Below, piece after piece: positions 1-12,800 of a DNA stretch of 64,000 nucleotides (the first letter of the stretch is position 1; each line of letters starts with the position of its first letter). The stretch is taken from the NCBI GenBank assembly GCA_030248225.1, contig JASANE010011606.1:43500-107499 (forward strand), read 5' to 3'. A model generated the notes under the pieces. The model saw only the letters and a list, made by a program, of their open reading frames with translations, did not search any database and had not been told where the DNA came from. A program made the position numbers and the translations under genes. Origin of the DNA: Trileptium ribeirensis. Its lineage: Eukaryota; Nematoda; Enoplea; Enoplida; Thoracostomopsidae.

Positions 1-815
1 CACAATGTGTTATCTGTATCCGTTTATTATTACTCTTCATTGGAAAACTTGGGGTCGTCAGTTTGTGGTATTCATAAATGAAATTTTCAACGCTCGATTC
101 AAACTTAAGCTTGAATCTCCAATTCTGTGTTTTACTTCATTTAGGGCACAAGGATTTTAACTCTTTCTCCCGTAAAAACGGACCGAAGGGGCTCGGGTCG
201 GATCAAAATTTTGGATGTATCTCGGCAATACATGAACTTATTTCAGTCAAGTGAGGTTCATTTTGTAGAGTAATAAAAACATGAAATCTATATCTTCTCA
301 AGCTTTTGCACAAGTTTAACCTTAGATCCAGGATAAGGGTTCAAGGGGTTTTTAAAAAGCTTGTGAAATCCAAATTATACGAGAAACGGTCATGTAACCA
401 ATGAAAACATACGTATGTGTTTACTTGGGCTCATTTTGTAGTGCGATAAAAGCTCCATACGATGTATTGCGATGGTTACTTATGCTGTAAGATTGGACAG
501 AATGAGTTTAAAATTGCGGTCAAGAACCCGAAATACACGAAATTGGCCACATCTCCGTAACAAACGAATTAATTGCTAGTGAATTAAAGTTAACATATTG
601 ATTCACTCAGGAAACTTGCCCTCGAAAAGTCATTCCCTAGTGTATATTCAACGATTATATACTGAGAAATTGTTTGCAGTCACTGGATACCATGTATTGT
701 CGCAAGCCTTTTTACACAATATGTGGAAATAGCCATATTAGTAAATGTACCTGGTACTTCAATAGTTAACAGTTTGCGTAGGATGTCTCAAGAAACTATT
801 ATTATTTAATTTCAG
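1..815. other. probable WBP11-like intron 1, no coding seen
   Basis: AT-rich DNA before the first recognised exon, ending in an acceptor (tttcag) at 810-815. The next exon starts in phase 1, so at least one coding exon lies further upstream. No segment here resembles the conserved N-terminus of WBP11, so that exon is probably outside the window. Confidence 0.5.
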
Positions 816-847
816 GAAAGGAGGCTAGAAGACGTGAGCTGAAAAAG
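816..847 (+). CDS. WBP11: WBP11-like exon (KEARRRELKK)
   Basis: A 32-nt exon between tttcag and gtgcgt. It enters in phase 1: two bases complete a probable Arg codon. It encodes K-E-A-R-R-R-E-L-K-K and leaves in phase 0. The peptide matches the basic KEARKRELKK motif near the N-terminus of WBP11. It is too short to identify alone, but the next exon continues the same protein in phase. Confidence 0.8.
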
Positions 848-3800
848 GTGCGTTTTTAACAATGGTTTGCTTTTGCCGCGGTGGATAATGGGGAAATTCG
901 TAATGTTCGGAGGGGCGCAAAAATTTCCGTAGGGCATTGAACAACGAGGAAACCAAAACCTTGTTTGGATGCACTAATCGGGGGAAGCTATTTTTTGTGA
1001 TGGTGAACAGAAAAATTCCAGCCTTTGCTGGAACTGGTACATATGGGTCAGCTGTGGAATTTTATACTTTTTCGTAGATTGCGATTTGAAAGATGGAAAA
1101 TTTCGAATTGCGAGTTATCCTCCGCATGAAAGTCCTGGCTACTTCGCTGACCAACGCCATTGCGAAGATTGAGAGTCGAAGACAAGTTGGAAATTGGAGA
1201 CGAGCGACAATAATTGTGACAATTCGTAAACAGGGGTGCTTGTAGAAATTGAAGACTGAGAAAGCTTAGTAGTGGGAGTGGCAGATGCATCCCTACCAGA
1301 TATTTGTGAGCGAATTTTTTCTGAATTTGAGACATAAAAATGCAGAAAATTGCTCGCGGGGAATATGTGTAGTCGCGGGTTGTCCCACGCCGAAAAATGC
1401 TGCCCATATCACTGATTTATAGAGTTACAGTACGCACCAGAAATGACCGTCGCCTTTCGAGCGAGCGAGTCGTGATAAAATCTCGAGCTAGGGGATTCCT
1501 CTAGATTTCGAAACTATCTAATTTAGTAATAAATTCTATTCTAGAACAAAGTTATTTCGAGTGAGCGACGGTCATTTTTGGTGGGTACTGTACTCAAGTT
1601 AGCCTCCTCGTTTTAAACTGGTGTTGGTGTCAGATTATGTATATACATGTTATTATAAGGTTTGTCACAGAATTGGTAAAGATTTCGACATTTTTCAATT
1701 TACTTGTTTACAGAGCTATAAAATGGGTTTACAGGTTTTTGGTCAAGACGATGAATCCAGCACGGCAGGTGCTTAGGGCGTACATCGTGAAACATTACTA
1801 CTGAAATCCATTTTTTTTTCGAAAGTTGTGAATTGTAAATTCGTCTGTCGTTTGGGTCGTTCTGAAGGTGAAATAAAGGGCCCATGATTTCTTAATGTGT
1901 TGATAACCTGTTGTATTCTGTTACTTTAACGGTTCCATCGTGAAGCTGTGATCGGAGGATTCAAAATTCTCTTCGGTTTTTTTCGGCTTTTTCTAAAGGC
2001 AGTTGTTCCCTACGCTTGTGTAACAAATTTCTAGATAGGCGTTTATTCTTGCTGGGGCTACTAAAATCTACTGCATCAGTGGAGCTAATATTATAGGATT
2101 TATCTCTAACGCTACGCATTATAAATTTGTCAACGTTGATATATTATACAATAACTTCAACATAGAAACACTATGCTTATAACGTTCGAAAGTTATCGTA
2201 TGGTTTTGGAGGCGTTATGGCATAAAGATCTTTCCGAACGTGATATCTCAAAAGCTTATCTAACAAAACATCGTAATTTGTGTATCTTTGTACACAGCAT
2301 CCCAGGAAACCTGGTATTTTATTGCAATTTGCATGTTAATCCTTAAAAACCAATTTTATTATTGAAGATTGTAGTTAATATTATTCTGTCAAATGTTGTA
2401 AAATTTTAAATAGTCAAGTTATATACAGTATTTTTTGAAAGAAGTTTAAGGTCAATGAACCCCTATGCCAGGATATAGTTTGTCTGTTTTCAATACCCTG
2501 GATAATTATATCAAGAATGTTCTCTGGATAGGTTTTTCGATATCCTTGATATGATGATTTGGTGATTTAGACCCCAGCACGAATACTTCGTGTGTTTTCA
2601 TTTGCTTTCGTTGGGCTTAGGATCGACGAGGTTTTTTGGTTTTCAGTGGATTCAGGATTGCAGAGGCTTTAGTGTAGTATATGCGTAGGCCTGTTTCAAG
2701 TGATTACACAAAATGATCACCTGATGAAACCGCGATCGCTCTGTTTTACTTCCAATTGCGAGGTACTATTTTAATATAGAGGCTTGAGTTGACGATTTAT
2801 ATTCTTGATGTACAGTTTAAAGCTTAGGACTTGTGTGTTAAAATAAAGAACATGTGCTGACTGTACATTGTGAAAAGTAAAACAGCTGGCGCTAATTTGT
2901 GATTTGTAAAAAAATTGATCTGTTATTAATATCAAAAGTGTATTAGAGAAGAAGCTAACATTATAATGCAGGGAAGTGTGATACTGTTTCGTAATGTCGA
3001 TATTAATATCTGCACAAGTTTTTGTAGAATAAAAAGACTCGAATGGCTGTACGTGCGGCAGTGCTCAAAAGCAAAGATCCGGAGTCAATTATAATGGAAA
3101 TGGCCAAAGTTGATGAAATGGGTTAGCTCTAAACTTGAATTATTTAGTAAATCAATGGTAATTGGTTCTATAAATGGGATTCTTCTATTAGCTATGTTAT
3201 TAATGCGTGTTTCAAGCAGGTTTTTATAAAGAATTAGAATAAGCAATATCTGACCTCTCCACACTGGCATCTGCATTTTTGAGCTCTCCCAGGTAAATTT
3301 TGGATTCCCTCCAGGTCAAGCCCCCAGGAATTTTCAGGTCGTACCAAAGTTGATCGTCGTAACAAGAAACAGATTTAGCAAAACCAACTCAATGCCAAAG
3401 CCTAATTAAAGTGAAGTGGGGCCTGGAGAAACAAGCATTTACAGTGCCTAAATAACAACTAAAACAACGTTAAGAACATTGCAAGTGTTTTAAAAACGCG
3501 AAAAATGCAACTATAAAATTAACCGGGGGGAGGGGGGTACGACCTTCAACTATGCTGAGGGTAATGCCACAGCTATTTCTAGTTCTCTCAGTACTCCGCT
3601 ACTCACCCTACCCCCAGGTCAAAGCTCCCATGTAAAATTTTGGTTCTGTAGAGACGCCAGATTTTTTATGTCAAATAGGGAATGTTTTTATCCTTGAATC
3701 TAAAAATTTGCCAGGGTGCGCTGAACCGGTACGATCCGGAGGCCATCCGTCTATATGCCAGAGGCCCCATCCCGAAATTTGGATAGACTGGGCTTTTGAG

Positions 3801-6800
3801 TTGTACAGTACGCTCCAGAAATGATTATCACGCGCTGGATATTTCGAAACTTTTTGGCGGGTTCTATAGTTCTATTAAACTTTAGTCCTGGGTACTTACG
3901 AAGCGGTGTAAATTTTCTTAAAATATACACTAAGAAATGTTGCACCAATCCAAAGTAATATATATCTAAAGCAAATTCAATATTTCAGCATTCTACACTT
4001 CATTTTACTTAGGATCATGTCATGAATTGTCGAAATATAAGCAGTAGTATTGAGCTTTGCTATAACCGTTTTTGTTTGGTAGTCATTTTTGGTGTCACCT
4101 CAAAGTACCAGGTAGTGCTGGGGGTTAATTTGGGGAAGCGAAAATTTACCTGTGGGAACCGCCGAAATCCTGTCAGGGAGGGAGCTGCTCGAAAATCATT
4201 GCAAACAAAGAATCATTTTTCTTCACTTTCTATTTTAAATTATTAAAGTCGAACACCAAAAGAGAAAAACGTTTTTTCCAAGAAAATTTAAATTAATAAA
4301 ATCATAACCGGGAGTACAACCAAAAATTAACTTATTTCAATTTCCGTTTAGTGATTTTTATCATATCTTGTTGAATAACATGTTTTCTTTTGGCACAGTT
4401 TATTAGCAGCTGATACAAATTCGCAGGAACATTATTGTATCGGGAACAGTATATTTTCAGAGTACCAGTCCGATGGAAATCCACTACTTCACGAGAAAGT
4501 GTTGCAAGAAAAACGTAAGAAGCTCCGTGAAACTCTGGATCGAGTAATGAAAATGTACGAGCGTGAAAATCCGGAGATGTGGTTGGAACTGAAAAAGTAA
4601 ATTTGGATTTAGTACCGTTGGGATGTCCTACAATGGATCCTTGCAAACATTAATTCCGGAAAATGATAATAAATGTTGGAATGATTCCGCAATCCATGTT
4701 GTGCGGCTAATAATAATTGCAGCCCACAAATATCACGGTTGTTGATCTAATTTGACGGTCGGATTTTCTCGAAATTTTTAAAGAATAGACGGGCGGTTTA
4801 ATTCCAGACTACTTTTTTATCTTTTTTTTACCTGGGTTTTCGTTGTTGCGTGAGCTAACTCGGCTATAGTAATTTGCCAGTTGCATTTTCAACCAACCAT
4901 TTAACTCAGTAACGGCTGTAAGGTGTTTATCTTCAAAACGATGGCTATTAATATAAACTTTGTTTAGAATGTTCATAAAATTAATCTGTTGCTCATGGTT
5001 AGCTGCTTATGAATATTAGTCTTAGTATAAATTGGTAATGGTTGCTCCCCGGATGCTGGACAGTAAATTAAACTTATTATGGGATTATATAAATCTTGTT
5101 TCGGGTATACCTTTATAAATGAGCAAGTCAATTTAGTTTAGAGTTTAGTCGTGCTTAAAAATTGATGAATATCTAATAATAATTATCGTTATACAGCTTA
5201 ACAGTTTATGTAAACTCGGAAAATCGTGATTCAAATAAGATTAAAGCGATTAGATTAATTTGGATAAATGTTGACTAATCTCTGCTGGTAGTAATAACTA
5301 TTTTGAGTTATCGGACACTTTGCAAGCTTCGCCGAAAGAGTTTGCTTTGTAATCCAACTAGGAATTAGTGACATGGAATCTGGAAAGGTTGATCGGTTCT
5401 GTTACCTAGGTGACACAATTAACAGTGGTGGAGGTTCTGAGGTGTCAGTGGTAAAACGATGCCAATGCGGATGGATGAAATTTAATGCGCTTTCATCAGT
5501 GCTATGCGGTAGAAGGTTCTCCATGAACATGAAAGGGAATATCTACAAGGCTTGCTTTAAGTCAGCAAACAACAAATAATTGATGGAACGCTTAGGCCTG
5601 AGAGAGAACATTGTGGAGGAAATGAAAAGGAGTGCTCTGAGATGGTTGGGGCATGTGCTGAGAGGGGATGATCAAGAGCCATTGGCGAGGGCATAGAGAC
5701 TGGAGGTGGATGGCAGAAGGGACAGAGGAAGACCTATGATGACGTGGAAATTGATGGTGCTGCGTGACTGCCAGCGAGCAGTATGTACGCACTAGTATAC
5801 CTACGTCCTGTGTTATTATTGCAGGACGTTTGGTGAATATGAAAAGAAACGCAAACAGTTGGAAATGTATGCAAGTAAGGATTATGCCATTTTACGCTTG
5901 ATGTCAACGATCCGTATTTCAGTACGCCTGAATTCGCTTATTTTGTAAAACCTTACAGTCACCGACGAAAATAAGTGCCACAAAAACGAACGCGAAACGC
6001 AAACGAATGTCGTTTGTAAACGAAAGTTGTTCCGTTCGTTTTTATGGATATATCTTGTACGTGACTGTACAATATCTACAAGAAATCACTCAATGTTTGC
6101 TCACATGATGATGATCACTTGTTCCTCTCAAAAATGTCACAGCGTTTAAGCGCTTGTTGATGACTCGATGTTTGTTCGATTGGCGACAGATATTTATGGC
6201 GCTTACTGTAACGATTTTCCTTGAAATCAAATGCTTGCTTATGGTTTGAAAATGTCATAAGAAACCATGGCACCATGAAGGTCACAATTTATGGAGCTTA
6301 AGTTCTCCAAAATGTTTTTCTAGGACCATTGTCCTAATGTAGGCAGTCTTATATGTATGTTCCCGGGGATGGTATCCCAATTTTCTTGAAGGTCTACATA
6401 AGTTCACGTTACACCGCGGTTAATAACCCATGGATTTACCTTGAACTTTCCAACGCGATTGATAGCCTGGTTGTGTATTGTTGTGTCATCCTATTTGTGA
6501 AAAAATCAAAGCTATAAATAGCTGTGGAATGTATTTAGTTTTTGAAAAGTGACGTAGCAACACAGGTATAATATAATTATAATATAATAATAATACTATT
6601 AATAGCTTTTGGATAAATCTTTTGCCATTACTTTATATTTAGCAATTTGTCCGCCGTATAGTTTGCTGTTTGAATTTGGGTGGTTTATTACTATCGCTAA
6701 TGCGCTGGACATAATTATAATACTATTAATAGCTACTACGTTTTGGATAAATCTTTTGCCATTACTTTATATTTAGCAATTTGTCCGCCGTATAGTTTGC

Positions 6801-9800
6801 TGTTTGAATTTGGGTGGTTTATTACTATCGCTAATGCGCTGGACATAATTATAATACTATTAATAGCTACTACGTTTTGGATAAATCTTTTGCCATTACT
6901 TTATATTTAGCAATTTGTCCGCCGTATAGTTTGCTGTTTGAATTTGGGTGGTTTATTACTATCGCTAATGCGCTGGACATAATTATAATACTATTAATAG
7001 CTTTTGGATAAATCTTTTGCCATTACTTTATATTTAGCAATTTGTCCGCCGTATAGTTTGCTGTTTGAATTTGGGTGGTTTATTACTATCGCTAATGCGC
7101 TGGACATAATTATAATACTATTAATAGCTTTTGGATAAATCTTTTGCCATTACTTTATATTTAGCAATTTGTCCGCCGTATAGTTTGCTGTTTGAATTTG
7201 GGTGGTTTATTACTATCGCTAATGCGCTGGACATAATTATAATACTATTAATAGCTACTACGTTTTGGATAAATCTTTTGCCATTACTTTATATTTAGCA
7301 ATTTGTCCGCCGTATAGTTTGCTGTTTGAATTTGGGTGGTTTATTACTATCGCTAATGCGCTGGACATAATTATAATACTATTAATAGCTACTACGTTTT
7401 GGATAAATCTTTTGCCATTACTTTATATTTAGCAATTTGTCCGCCGTATAGTTTGCTGTTTGAATTTGGGTGGTTTATTACTATCGCTAATGCGCTGGAC
7501 ATAATTATAATACTATTAATAGCTACTACGTTTTGGATAAATCTTTTGCCATTACTTTATATTTAGCAATTTGTCCGCCGTATAGTTTGCTGTTTGAATT
7601 TGGGTGGTTTATTACTATCGCTAATGCGCTGGACATAATTATAATACTATTAATAGCTACTACGTTTTGGATAAATCTTTTGCCATTACTTTATATTTAG
7701 CAATTTGTCCGCCGTATAGTTTGCTGTTTGAATTTGGGTGGTTTATTACTATCGCTAATGCGCTGGACCAAAACATTGGACATATCTAAAAAGCAACAGG
7801 TGATGACATATCATCTTCAACAGCAGTGGCACATTTTTGTACGCCAACGCCATTTGATTTGTGTAGCCGAGCGTAGCTTTCAGAAATGCAAAATGAAATT
7901 TGTCGATTAGCCCGTTTCGGACAATGATTTATTTTATTTACCAATAGCTTCCAGTATTTTGGCAACGCATGGGACTAATAATAGTGGGCTCTCGATTCGT
8001 TGAAAATTCTGCCATGGGGCATATGAACCAGGGGTGGCCCCTGGTTTCTAATCAGGAGGTGCTCGATTTCACCAGGGGGCATTTCGCCAAAAAAACGGCT
8101 GAAAATCGTGTCAGAAACACTGTCAAAGCTCATTTGATGGAGAGCAAAAGGGATTTTGAAGCAAATTTGGCGAAATTTTTGGCTACAGAACGGAATTTTA
8201 GTACTAATTTTGATCAATTTTATGTACTCTGGACCGATTGGAAACGAAAAAAATTATTAAGAGGCTATGAACCGGGGGAGCCCAAAATTTTACCAGGGGC
8301 AACCGAAAATGTCAGCCGCCCCTCCCATTTGGAGAGCCCAGCAATATTGGCCTACAGTTGGAGGGACAAGAATGCTCGTCCCGACCTTTGTAGATAGAAA
8401 TATCGTGAGCAGTTTTTCAAATACGTAATAGCCTTTCTTGTCGAAGTACTGCATCAGAAATTATACCTGATTTGCGAGCTGTTTGCCGCAGTTGTACACA
8501 GTTGATTGTATAATAACCAGCTTTTGTGGTTTATTTCGCACTGCGCCAATGGTAAGTGGTCGTTAAGGTTAGCACACGTTTTTTAGACACCGGCAAAAGA
8601 TCACACGGCGTTTGAGGTTGCATTAGACAACTTCCAATCAGTGGGCGAACTGCCCAGGCGTTCACATCTCAAAATATGCAACATTCAATGTTTTTAACGA
8701 AAACGCTAAAAATTATTAACATTGGCCTCCGAAACGATGCGAAAAGGTATTTATAAAATATGGTTAAAACAAAGGTTCAACCATATTTTATACCTACATT
8801 AATCAAATCTTGCAATTTAGAAAATAATTTTTGTAAAAGATTTAATCAAGATTTTTATGCCAGTGGTATTTTTTTGCTCCGAGAGAAAGCAAAATATTTC
8901 GGCATTAGACACCGAACAGGTCAAGGCTCCCACTTCAGAAAAACCAGCTGTTGAATTAAGATTTTATTGTGCTCATTATTTCTCGATTGGTGCGACTCGA
9001 AGCTGACACAAGTCATAGTTTGATGTGCAACGCTTGCTTTTCCAGTGGGATTTTAAGCAGTTGTAGAAATTTGTCTGTATGAAGGAACATGGAATTTGGG
9101 GTTCGTGCTTTTTGAGTACGTTGCGTTGAACCTCCAGCTGTATTTTGTTAGTAATAAATCGGAATGTTAATTCGATACATTTGAACAAATTATGTGCTTT
9201 AACTGTAGACACATTGTTTAAGCTATAATTTTCGATTTAGCGTTCGTTTTGGTGATCACTGATTAATGTTATTTGTAGTGTCTGTTCGAATTGCGTCAGA
9301 AGTTAAGCCGTCAGAAATTCCTCTTCCGGAAGCGATGGGCGTGTCGGACTACATGGATTTGATGTGTAAGATTGTTTTTACAAAGTTATTCATAAATAAC
9401 TGCGTTTTGCCTTTTACTTACGGAAATAACATCGTATTTCGTTTATTGATATATAGAAATTGAGAGAAAATGCTTCACATGTTCTCTGCTGGAACATTAT
9501 TTTTTTAGAGAAGTGTGTCACAGCATTGTGAAGGCTGATCTGTTTATAAGTTGTACCAGATTTTTTGTCTTCGGCTGCTTCATTAGTTCGTGAAACAAAA
9601 TCACCTCGTAGGTTTAAATCTGCTATATCAAACTGGCTTACTTGTATAATGTTCAAGGTGTTTTGCTTAAAAATGTGTCATTGTCATCCCATATAATATA
9701 ATATCAGGATATATAATCAGAATAGGATTCTTCCGGATATGGGACTCTTTTGATACCAAATTTTAATCCAGAGAATGTCTCGACTTGAATTAACACGCGT

Positions 9801-12800
9801 ATAACAAGTCGTTGACAAAAACACAGCTTAGTGGCGAATCGCCTTTTAAATTACTTTTGCCAGCACATTCGAGCTAAATCAATGAAACTTAAATTTAGAG
9901 TTTGGAATGTGGTACGTAGATCTGATTTTATTATAAGTTGGCACATGGATTAAAATAGAACTGATTTTGAACTTGATTGCGTTTTGCCTCGTTCATGCGC
10001 ACATTTTATCGTGAATTGTATCGCACAGTGTTATTTAATTATTGTGATAACTAGCAGGTTGTCTTATCGCCAAGGCTGTGAATTCTGAGTGTTGAATATG
10101 TAATTTAGCGATACTTTGCTACAGCACTCGCCACAACAGACTGTGCAACCTATTCGTGGGAAAATAAAAGTTTATTTCGATAGTTTATAGTTTAGATCAA
10201 GTTTCACCACTATTCCGGCTAGTAAGAATTGGGTTTGCTTGTTTCACTTAGTATGCTCAGAATTGAATATTCAATGATGATGTAAAAGTAATTCCTGGTT
10301 TTGAATACTTTCTATGCCCACCGGTATTGTACCTTTGTGTTTTACTGTTTCAAGTGTTTGTTAAGAATGTGTCTGTGTAGACAAGCCGAGATAAGAATTA
10401 TAGTGGTGCAATTATTAGTATTTGCGAAACAAAATAATATGTTTTATACATGTTATATGTTATATATATATATATATGGTTTATAGTTATTATATACATG
10501 TTATATGGTTTAGCGGCGTGTGATATACCGTTACCTACGGATGTGGAAGCAACATTGCCAAGTCTTGGACCTCCGAAGCAATCAATACTTAAAAAATCTC
10601 ATGGGTAGTTAAAATAATGTTACTTTTTATATAATTGTTCCTATGCGCGTTTAATCGACTGCTTCTTTTGACAATGCAGTTAGGCTCAGAAATAAACGTA
10701 AATTTTTGGATTAATAATATAAACTGGGAATGAGCAATTTTGAGCAAGTGTTAATTTTGTCTCCATTTTTTTATTTCTGAGCGTGATTGTATGGTTTAGG
10801 CAGTGTCAAATTTATCCTTATTGCTATGTAAGTATCTAGATTTGCTAATTTTGTGAAGCGATTTGTTCGTTGGCTTTCCGATCTTATTATTTGAATAAAA
10901 ATAATATAGATACAGTACCCGTCAAAAATGGCTGTCGCCCGCTCGCGACTTGCTATAGACGCTCGAAATATGTGTGTTCTAAAAATAGAATTTATTAGTA
11001 ATTTAAATAGTTTCGAAATGCCGTGCGAGGCACTCGCTCGAAATGTGGCGGTCATTTTTGTCGCGTACTGTAATATTGTTTAATAATTGATCGAAGAATG
11101 CCTTTTATTGTTTGTCAGATTTTGGCACCAAAACGAGGTAAGCGTTCTAACATGCGGTTAATAATATTGTCAGCCGTTCCCTTTCGAATTTGAGAAATGT
11201 TTTGAGTAAATATTTGATTCGAACTCGCTTATTACACTTTTTTCGAACGTTTAAGCGATAATAATAGCAATAAGCTGGATTTTGTAGTCATAAATCTAAT
11301 CTTTTATCGGAGTTGCAGTCACCGAAGCTGTACAATTTAACATATGTCACACAACACCTGGCTTATATAAATGATTTCCCATAATTTTTGGATAAAATGT
11401 TACTCCATGAAAATAAGGATTCGATGCATGATAAGGTCCGGGTGCCCACCCAGTTGCAATATGCAAACTCTACCTTCCGAGCACGGTCGTAACCATTTTA
11501 CAGGTGGATACCCTGAAGTCACCTGGCGTTACCCTCTTGCTCAAGAAGATTATGCGCATATGAGAGCTGAAATGCGCGAGCTAATGATTGTGAGACCGGC
11601 GCTCTAAACACTGCTCCATACCACCACATCCACAATGTATCATAAGTATATTTAGACATTACGATCACATTTTAACTATATTGATTGAATAACAGAAATA
11701 TATTATTTCACAAATTATGTCTGATTTGATATAAACTTGTCTCAAATTTAGACTTAAAGAGGAACGAAAACTTGAACCACCGGGACCTCCGCCTGGGATA
11801 CCGCCGGATTTGTCCGGATCGGAAGATGAAAATAGTAACGACAGTGATAGCGAAGAAGGTGAAATCAACGACGACAACGATGAGCGTCCTGCTACGTCTG
11901 GAAATCAAATTCGTGTTAAAAAAGAAGCCGACCAAGCACATGGCGACAGTGATATTTACAACCCGGAAATTGGTATTTTTTGCATGTTTGGTTACAGATG
12001 AAATTTATCTGCTTTTAACATAATAATTATGTGAAGCGGACTTATATTTCGAAAACATATGTATTACATATTTAATAATTATAAATTTATATTTAATTTG
12101 TGAAATTAGTACCGCTGTAAAATTTTGCGTTAAAGCAGCCGATGAAAACAAGTGAGAAGCGACAATGTTAGGCCGCACTTGTTCACTGCTAATTTAGAGA
12201 CTGAGCTTTACATTGTTGATTCCTTGTGATTTGAAGAAATGCAACACAGTTGTCGGTAGAAATTATTGTTTTTCGTTTTATATTGACAATTTTAATTAAT
12301 TTGATTACACAATTTATAAGTGACCGTATAGTTAGTTGCACAGGCAAATAGAGTATTACCCGAAAATGTATGTATTAGATATAATGAACTCAACTCAAAG
12401 TATTATAGGCGATGTACAAACGGGTGTTGGAAGGACACTACCAACTGTTTGTCAACTTCCAATGATCTACTTGCTCTATTTTCGTTCGAAAGTTGTTCGA
12501 AATGGATTTTGAATTTTGTCAACGCAATCTAATGTCCTATTTTTTGAATAATAATTTTGAGTGCCAAATTAGAATTATTACTTTTCGTGTGGTGAACTTT
12601 AGGACTAATCAGTTTGTGGATGTTTTCGTGTCGCATTCTTAACTCAGGGTTGCAACCTCCGATCGTCTGGCGCAAAAGCCCAAGTTTCTAGTGGTTAGTG
12701 TGATAAATAGTTAAAATATGAATGATTTTTCCGTCTGTGATCACTAGATTAATAATATGTTCAGTATTTTTTGAAAAGTTCTACGTTCGAAAGGCCACGG

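Noticed and set aside
7728..7910. 60-codon open frame at the end of the minisatellite
   Set aside because: Its first part is repeat sequence and the rest has no family resemblance or splice context.
7969..8397. 142-codon open frame across the G/C-run element
   Set aside because: It runs across the inverted ends of a candidate element, has no recognisable motif, and is also partly open on the other strand.
11119..11137. Possible 19-nt WBP11-like microexon between good splice sites (gtcag ... gtaagc)
   Set aside because: Including it would break the phase between the exons at 10514-10604 and 11752-11972, which join correctly without it.
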